DNA from: Ryuthela nishihirai | Lineage: Eukaryota; Arthropoda; Arachnida; Araneae; Heptathelidae | DNA length: 64,000 bases | Reading direction: 5' to 3' | Assembly: GCA_038380435.1 (NCBI GenBank) | Contig: JAWZYU010000058.1 | Coordinates: forward strand, 930,001 to 994,000 | Shown: in pieces, positions 58,257 to 64,000 of the stretch | Layout: each line of letters starts with the position of its first letter | How positions within the stretch are numbered: position 1 is the stretch's first letter | Made by a program: the position numbers and the translations under genes | Notes under the pieces: generated by a model | What the model was told of the DNA's origin: nothing | Databases searched by the model: none | What the model saw: the letters and a program-made list of their open reading frames with translations, nothing else

Positions 58257-58574
58257 AAAACCATAAACCTACATCGGAAAATGTGACCATAAAAGCGGCA
58301 TCTTGGTTCTTCTAGAAATTTTTTCTTCAATAGAAATATTTTTTCAGAATTAAATTCAAATGAGGATTTTCAAAAAGGCCCCGTGTGAACCGTGTTACAT
58401 CAAAATAAATCGTGTAAATAGGGAATTTAAATTTCTTTTCTGATATGTGTTAAATCAAAAACGTGTAAAAAAAATTATATACTTGATTGAGATTAAAATT
58501 TGTCACTCATTAACCTAAACTGATTGCATAGTTGCTACCGTAAGTAAGCACCTCAGCAGAAAAGCAACACACAT

Positions 58575-58645
58575 CAATGCCTTACCATAGGTTCGAACCC
58601 AGGTCTCTTAGATCAGTAGCCAAGCGCGCTAAGCACTCAACTTTA
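58575..58645 (-). repeat. tRNA-like head of a second SINE family
   Basis: Minus strand: TAGCGCGCTTGGCTACTGAT, then CCTGGGTTCGAACC (B box). Matches 31597 (plus). Confidence 0.4.
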
Positions 58646-59054
58646 AAAAAAAAAATCCTTCTTAATAAACAATAAGAATAATCTAATTCAATGAACCCAA
58701 TTCTGTTTCTGATAGGTTCCCGAGAAAACCGTCTAAAAAAATAAACCTTTAAAAAAAATACAGTGCATATGAAAAAATAGATATGAAAATCTTTAAATCT
58801 CCTAAAATTATTGCTGCCTGTGAATACGGGTTAATGATAAACTAGCAAAAACACTGAGATGACGTCAGCAGTACTGTTTCGCTGTGTTGAAAACAGATTT
58901 TGCATAATATATTACAGGCAGGTTGAAGTTTTAAAAATGCTTTTCTTAATCATAATAATGTTGCTATTTTAGGTATATTTTTATATTATGTTTCGATCAA
59001 CTCAGGTACGTAATTTTCTTTTTTATTTTTCTACAGACCTACTCTGGCATATAA

Positions 59055-59115
59055 ACTGACAGGCTCCTGTCAGACCTCTGTGGCAAGCAGCTGCTTGAGG
59101 GGGTATTTATTATTT
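59055..59115 (+). repeat. Short dispersed repeat
   Basis: AAACTGACAGGCTCCTGTC, then CTCTGTGGCAAGCAGCTGCT and a poly-T-rich end. Also at about 18855 and about 31790. Confidence 0.6.
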
Positions 59116-60660
59116 ATTTTTTTTTGCAGAGAAAAAAATGGTTATATAAAGTTTCGGAGAAGTATAGACGAAACATTGTGAAGCCGTAGTAAAAGTTGAA
59201 AGTTGCATACTTTGAGTTTGGCATTGGAAGCTTTTTTCAGTTGTTCCACTGGATTTTTTTTCTCACCTTCGTACGATCCACGGAGGAAGTAACCATTCTT
59301 TTGTTTAATACATTTTGGGTGAGATTTTAGTCATGTACTGCGATGTGGAAGGGCTTTACGTAGGCAGCAACCATTTATACGTTTACGAACCGTTAAAGGT
59401 TTGGAAATTCCGATTTTTGAAAAGTCGTTTTAGGTAAAAACTTTGGTTTTTGCGAGTAATCTCAAGATTAATATTACTGTTTTGGTCCAGAAATGAAAAT
59501 TAACAGTTATGTGCACGACGTGGTGTAATAAGATACAAAAATAGGAATGGATTTCCATCGCACCTTCAACCCTTTGACGAACGCTTGCAGTGTTTAAAAA
59601 TTATGTTTATGGGTCAATAAATATTTCGATTTAGAGTGAATGGTGGGGTAAAACTTATTTATTGACAGACGAAATAAACAGTTGCAATTATCTTTCTATA
59701 AATAGGAACTGAGTACGAAATATTTGTTTTGACACGAAATAGGGTTCCCATTAATTGTAGCTATGGAAATGGCGTTTCTTAAACTACATTATTTGCGTTT
59801 TTAGAGTTAAGAACGATAGGATAATTTCACAAATGTCAAGATGGGAAATAATTATCCGGTGCAATACAGTAATTATTTTATTAAGAGTAAAACTGAAATC
59901 TAAACGTGACTTGAAGTTTCATGTCAACTTTGCGTTTAATATTTTGTTTTTTGCGTGTTAAATATTCCAGCGTTCGTCATTTATATATTACGGCAACCGA
60001 AGTTTTTATATTCGATATTACACGTATGTCGTACAGGTGTGAGAGATATCTAATGCAAATCATATCGAATAAGATATTTTGCTACTAAGGTATTATGCCA
60101 ATGTCACTTTTTATTTCGTCCATCAGATAGCTATTGTGAGTGACCTCAGGAGAAAATATGTTTTGGAAATTATTTTGAACTGAATAATAAAACTGTGATT
60201 TCACAATATAGTTTTATTGTTATAATATTCACCTAATCAGAAGATCGGCAAATGGAATAACTCCATTTCACAAACGGCTCTTATGAAAGCCACACAATTC
60301 CGATAAAGGGTTACCATTCGTACACTTCAAAGCAGTAATATAGCTGTGATTAAATAATCTCATGTTTCTAGTTATTGGTGACTTTTGTTTTCGTTTATAT
60401 TTTCTGTAAGTGCCGTAGAAAAGGTAGCGAACTTTCCATCGGAATCTGGGAGTTGTAGAAAAAGGAATTTTCAATTTTTAGGGATGGACGAATCAGACAA
60501 GTGCTGTCTGAACATGGGCATCTCGTAGGCCAGTCGTGAGTACAGCAGTCTTGATGGTTTTGTGGCTTGCCACTGGGAACTCCTGGTGGAGTGCGAATGC
60601 TATACTGACTGTCCTAGTTAAATCAAGTTTACGAAAGTCAAATGAAAGAGATGAATATTA
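59116..60660. other. Intergenic, nothing recognised
   Basis: No ORF or repeat recognised. AATAAA-like signals on the minus strand (TTTATT near 60211) could serve a minus-strand transcript but prove nothing. Confidence 0.4.
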
Positions 60661-60663
60661 TGG

Positions 60664-60905
60664 GTATTTATCTTTGAGCGGCACTCTTTTTCACACCATG
60701 GGCTAAATGGCCAGGTCACCAGAACCCCGAAGGCACAGAGGATGTTGAGGGAGGGGATCCACTGGAACAGCTGTTAGGAGACAGATGGTAGGTTGTCGTC
60801 AAGGCCATCCAGTATGTTCTCTAAAATGCACAGGATATGGCTCTCTCTACACACTGGGCCACGTCTCAACGTCCCATCCTACGGATGGCGTCCTTTCCAA
60901 GCCTA
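60664..60905 (-). repeat. tRNA-derived SINE, 5'-truncated
   Basis: 3' end TTTATCTTTGAGCGGCAC; body CACCATGGGCTAAATGGCC, ACAGCTGTTAGGAGACAGAT and CAACGTCCCATCC. It stops at CCTTTCCAAGCC. Confidence 0.8.
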
Positions 60906-60918
60906 AAGAAAATTTGTA

Positions 60919-61017
60919 TTAAAGTGCTTGCACCATTTGCTTTCCCTTTTTCAAGATTCTGATTTCATTCTCTCGCAGGACGTATTCTGCCCTGCGTGAG
61001 TCTTGTCTCAGCCTTTG
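60919..61017 (-). CDS. Candidate terminal exon of an unidentified host gene
   Basis: On the minus strand a pyrimidine-rich tract (TTTCTTTTCTTCTTCC) ends in CACAG at 61018-61022. It is followed by 33 codons in phase 0 ending in TAA. The peptide runs QRLRQDSRRAEYVLRENE, then IRILKKGKQMVQAL: charged and helix-like, compatible with the end of a coiled coil. The composition is unlike the neighbouring AT-rich DNA. No upstream exon or family was recognised. A SINE lies just downstream, as is common in 3' UTRs or introns. It could also be chance or a processed relic. Confidence 0.35.
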   Translation of the reverse strand, partial: QRLRQDSRRAEYVLRENEIRILKKGKQMVQAL

Positions 61018-61022
61018 CTGTG

Positions 61023-62690
61023 TGGGGAAGAAGAAAAGAAACGTGTAGAGTATGTATAATAAGATACCATTACCGTTTATTTAAATTTTTTTTGGCATTT
61101 TCGATATGAATTTTCACTAAAAATCTTCAAAAAGGGTTTACGTCCTTGTTACTTATATTTTCGTGTTTTTTACTTTCTCTTCCGTCTATTAAATTTTTCT
61201 TTTTTGGAAAAAGATGTCTTTTCGATTTCCAAAGTGCAAGAGACTTTACGTAACATTTCAGATTTCAGTTCTTAAAGTAAATAATTTTAGGAGTGAAATC
61301 TTTGATTATAGTTGGATAGAAACCGATTTCGTAAAGGTAATAGCAACTTATTTCACATCCGGGTTAGGGAGAGGGGCTGCTCAGAGATAAGACACAATAC
61401 CCTACTTTCGCATTCTTTCTTAATACTCAAAAGATACTACTCTTCCTTTTGATTTTCATCTCAGATTGACTAGAAAAATGAAAGAAGACTTATTCACTGT
61501 GTGGATAAGTAAAGGTTCATTAAGGGAAGGTACAATCAATGGATTCGGAAGTAATGTCAAATAATTCGTTTGTTTTATTCCACATTCAGAAGGGACACCC
61601 CTCTTCTCTACACCTTGGAACCGAAAATTAATGCTATATAAGACGATACTTTCATGCTGAATTTCTGATGCTAAGTGTGCAATTTAAGGAATTCAATGCT
61701 TCAAACTCCGTCATCAAACTACAGATCACTCCCACAAAAAAGACCAGGTTCAACTCTGAAATTTTTAAAATATGGAAAATAACATAAATGGCGAGATATC
61801 TCGGAAACGGCTCAATGTGCGTGGAATCCGATTCCGTCGCTCGCTTCGTCTCTTCTAGTCTTTCGAAAAGAGTGGTCACATCACCTGTCTACGACGAATA
61901 TCTAAAAAGTTAACATTTGACCAATCAGCATTCAGCTAATTACATACCATAATCTCATTGGTTAAAATTTCAATTCAACATTACCATGTTAAAGCAGAGG
62001 TGAAATCTTCCGTAGGATTAACGTTACCAATGTTATTCGTATGGAGGAGAAATGGGGCCATCAGCCTAGCAAAATTGTCTTAGCCAATAGGAAAGCACTA
62101 ATGGCAGTCACTTATACACATGATAAAATCAAAACTTTCATATATATATATATTTAAAATCCAGCCACCCACCCCCACAACCTCCCATTTCATTGACACT
62201 AAATAAATCTCTTTGCCTTGCCCCCAGACCTAAGCCTCATAGACCTCAGGATGGGAAGTAGGGTGAAAAAAAAGAAAACGGTAGAATCACCCCTATTCTA
62301 ATATGACCGTTAGACCACGGACGTTTTTTTTTAATCTCATTTCCTCATTATCCTATAACGCTGATCTGGCAATTCGTGTTTCCCTTCAATATATCTGCTC
62401 TCATAAATACATTAAGGACCGTAATGTTTTAAGTGATTTTAGTCATTTCTCTTGCTTTCTTTTAGATTCCTTCAATCATTTCCTATTTATTATCGATTCC
62501 GCAAAGATTTTATCTACGTCATAAGTGAAATTACTTCAGGAAAGCTCATTTTCGATATCTCTTCACTTTCATTAGGCCTCACCTTACACTATTACTCTGT
62601 GCACTTTATTGTACGTAGCTGTATCTCAGCTTCCAATTACTCCTTTCACACGTGGTAAAGACCTTTCTTCCTCATTTTAGGTGATTTTTC
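61023..62690. other. Intergenic or intronic, nothing recognised
   Basis: Contains CCAAT boxes (about 61919, 61958 inverted and 62087) and a (TA)n run near 62139. There is no convincing promoter or exon. Confidence 0.35.
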
Positions 62691-62696
62691 TCCGCA

Positions 62697-63150
62697 TAGA
62701 AATCCTACCAAAATCCAGCAAATATGAGAAACTATGTAACAGAGATTCCTCTGAAAAGTGACACACCATAAAAGTCCCCAATTCTCGAAAAGCCCCGAAA
62801 AACCCTGACATAGAACCCACACAATGAAGAATTGGAAAAACCCTCTGGAGGAGGCACTGAGTGATGAAAAGCAAATAGTAAAACAACGTGGACATTGCAA
62901 AAACATCCAGCATAGCCAAACACTAGAAAAAACGAAATTCCCACGGTAAGAGAGAGGAGCCAAAATCGAGAAGAAAGGCAGAAAAGATCTCCAAAGCCCT
63001 AAACTGGGAAAAAACCACTGAACCCGAGCAACTGAATCTGAAAACTCACAGGACATGGGACACCCAAGATATTACTACTTAACAGCGTCTATAGGAATGA
63101 AACCCAAAACTACGTTGGTCCAGAAATCCTACCAAACCCCAGCAAATATT
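62697..63150. repeat. Sequence bracketed by 30 bp direct repeats
   Basis: AGAAATCCTACCAAAATCCAG plus CAAATAT at 62698 recurs as AGAAATCCTACCAAACCCCAG plus CAAATAT at 63122. The stretch between them has a 136-codon minus frame without motifs. Nature unknown. Confidence 0.45.
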
Positions 63151-63331
63151 TCATATGCTAAATATATAATTTCAGGACTTTAATGTTTCAAACTACAGAT
63201 ACATATTAAAACTCAATATTGTTTCTGGTGAATATGGGAAACTGGTTTACACACCTAATGGATTTTCCATTTCGTTCTGCATTTTTTAAGGATGGAAACT
63301 CGAAATTAGACAATTCAGAATATGCGTACTT

Positions 63332-63627
63332 TGGGTTGTTTTACCTCTGAGCGGCATTTTTTTGCACACCATGGGCTAAATGGCCAGGTCACATGGACCC
63401 CGAAGGCTTAGAGAAGGTTGGTGGACGGGACCCAATGGAACAGCTGTTGAGAGACAGATGGTAGCCTCCAGTCAAGGCCATCCAGCGTGTTCTTTAACGT
63501 GCACGGGGTATGGCTCTCCAGTACACAGGGCCAAGGCTTAACGTCATATCCGACGGACGGCGGCCTTTCCAAGCCCATCGGTGTCCCCTACTGACCGTGG
63601 GCAGGGCGGGGAATTTTGCGGAGATAA
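63332..63627 (-). repeat. tRNA-derived SINE lacking its tRNA head
   Basis: 3' end GTTTTACCTCTGAGCGGCAT; body highly similar to 15232-15522; break after GGGGAATTTTGCGGAGATAA. One of the younger copies. Confidence 0.85.
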
Positions 63628-64000
63628 CGAATATGCGTACTTTGTTATTTCGTTAGTGTTTGTCTGAGCAAAAAAAAGAGTTTAATTTCTCTATGGGAAG
63701 AGAAACAGTTAGAGGGAAACCAATGTAATAACATACAGGTCAACAGTAAAACTGGGAAAGTCTATTGTGTGCAACTTCCTTTTTTCATATGTAAGCACTA
63801 TAGCCGTTTTCTAACAGTATGGATATATTTCCTGCTGGAAAAGATTATAAATTTGTGCAAAAAATATATGTCTGAAAAGTAAAATTCCAGTTGATGATTT
63901 CTTTTATACAATTTTTAATTGTTTTTGATAAAAAAAAAACGAAACAAATTTCTCAATATTTCTAGCCCTTCATTTATCACATAGAGTTCAACTTGAAAGG
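63628..64000. other. Window end, nothing recognised
   Basis: AT-rich sequence without ORFs. Confidence 0.4.

Larger units (their letters stand above)
57632..58945. mobile_element. Element with inverted arms, SINE inside
   Basis: 57690-57775 (TGTAATATATCATGCAAAAT, ACAGCGAAACAGTACTG, TGACGTCATCTC) is repeated inverted at 58858-58945. A direct repeat of about 50 bp (CCTACC, GTTTTAAAGAAAATAAATAT) lies at 57632 and 57791. No ORF. Probably a non-autonomous DNA element later hit by a SINE. Confidence 0.55.

Noticed and set aside
61652..61879. Coding exon near the candidate terminal exon
   Set aside because: The 75-codon frame lacks splice context, and its hydrophobic end reads like non-coding AT-rich DNA.
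62646..63056. 136-codon minus-strand ORF rich in F, W, C and S
   Set aside because: No domain or start context; composition fits non-coding T-rich sequence; it lies within a stretch bracketed by direct repeats.

Overview
The window looks like AT-rich nuclear DNA from an invertebrate animal. It holds APE-type LINEs, tRNA-derived SINEs, C2H2 zinc fingers, MITEs and microsatellite-tailed retrotransposons, and shows no operons, ribosome binding sites or CRISPR. The C-E-I-C-N-K-K-F finger consensus and the RNase H LINE would fit an arthropod, perhaps a chelicerate. That is a guess from general familiarity, not a demonstrated assignment. No complete host gene is visible; nearly everything recognisable is a transposable element or a decayed gene.

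Layout. 0-9 kb: a broken unidentified coding relic, several copies of one tRNA-type SINE, an unclassified repeat (3.6-4.6 kb) and a 1.9 kb element with long inverted arms (5.7-7.7 kb). 9.9-18.2 kb: two degenerate tandem repeats (about 150 bp and about 121 bp units), a palindromic mariner-like MITE in a dispersed repeat, an RTE-type LINE fragment, a Ty3/Gypsy pol relic, and a SINE beside an RNase H LINE fragment. 21-31.4 kb: a hAT-type MITE with perfect 8 bp target duplications, the best-preserved RTE-like LINE (minus strand, 879-codon ORF, one stop before a further in-frame C-terminus), a second LINE clade (Jockey/CR1-like) and an internally deleted RTE copy. 32.6-41.7 kb: a long decayed C2H2 zinc-finger locus (minus strand, 84 bp period), interrupted by a SINE, a pogo/Tigger relic and an RNase H LINE with a 9 bp target duplication. 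42.9-57.0 kb: a plus-strand nest of RTE copies. In it a young copy with a 2.34 kb internal tandem duplication sits inside an older copy, flanked by a 13 bp target duplication. Another copy is split by an insert with a hammerhead-like, Penelope-type motif. 57-64 kb: inverted-arm repeats, more SINEs and one candidate host terminal exon on the minus strand (60.9-61.0 kb).

How the parts relate. The RTE-like family dominates. Its copies share a 5' end (TGTAAANGGTAGCTAGGC), one ORF with APE endonuclease and YADD reverse transcriptase, and a 3' end CATGGCTGCTTGAG followed by (GAT)n. Two 5' subfamilies coexist. The SINEs, MITEs and RNase-H-containing LINE are separate lineages. The relative ages of insertions can be read from nesting. 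I found no clear new functional system. The most unusual observations are the duplicated RTE, the 288 bp identity patch shared by two distant loci, the ribozyme-like insert and the zinc-finger fossil.
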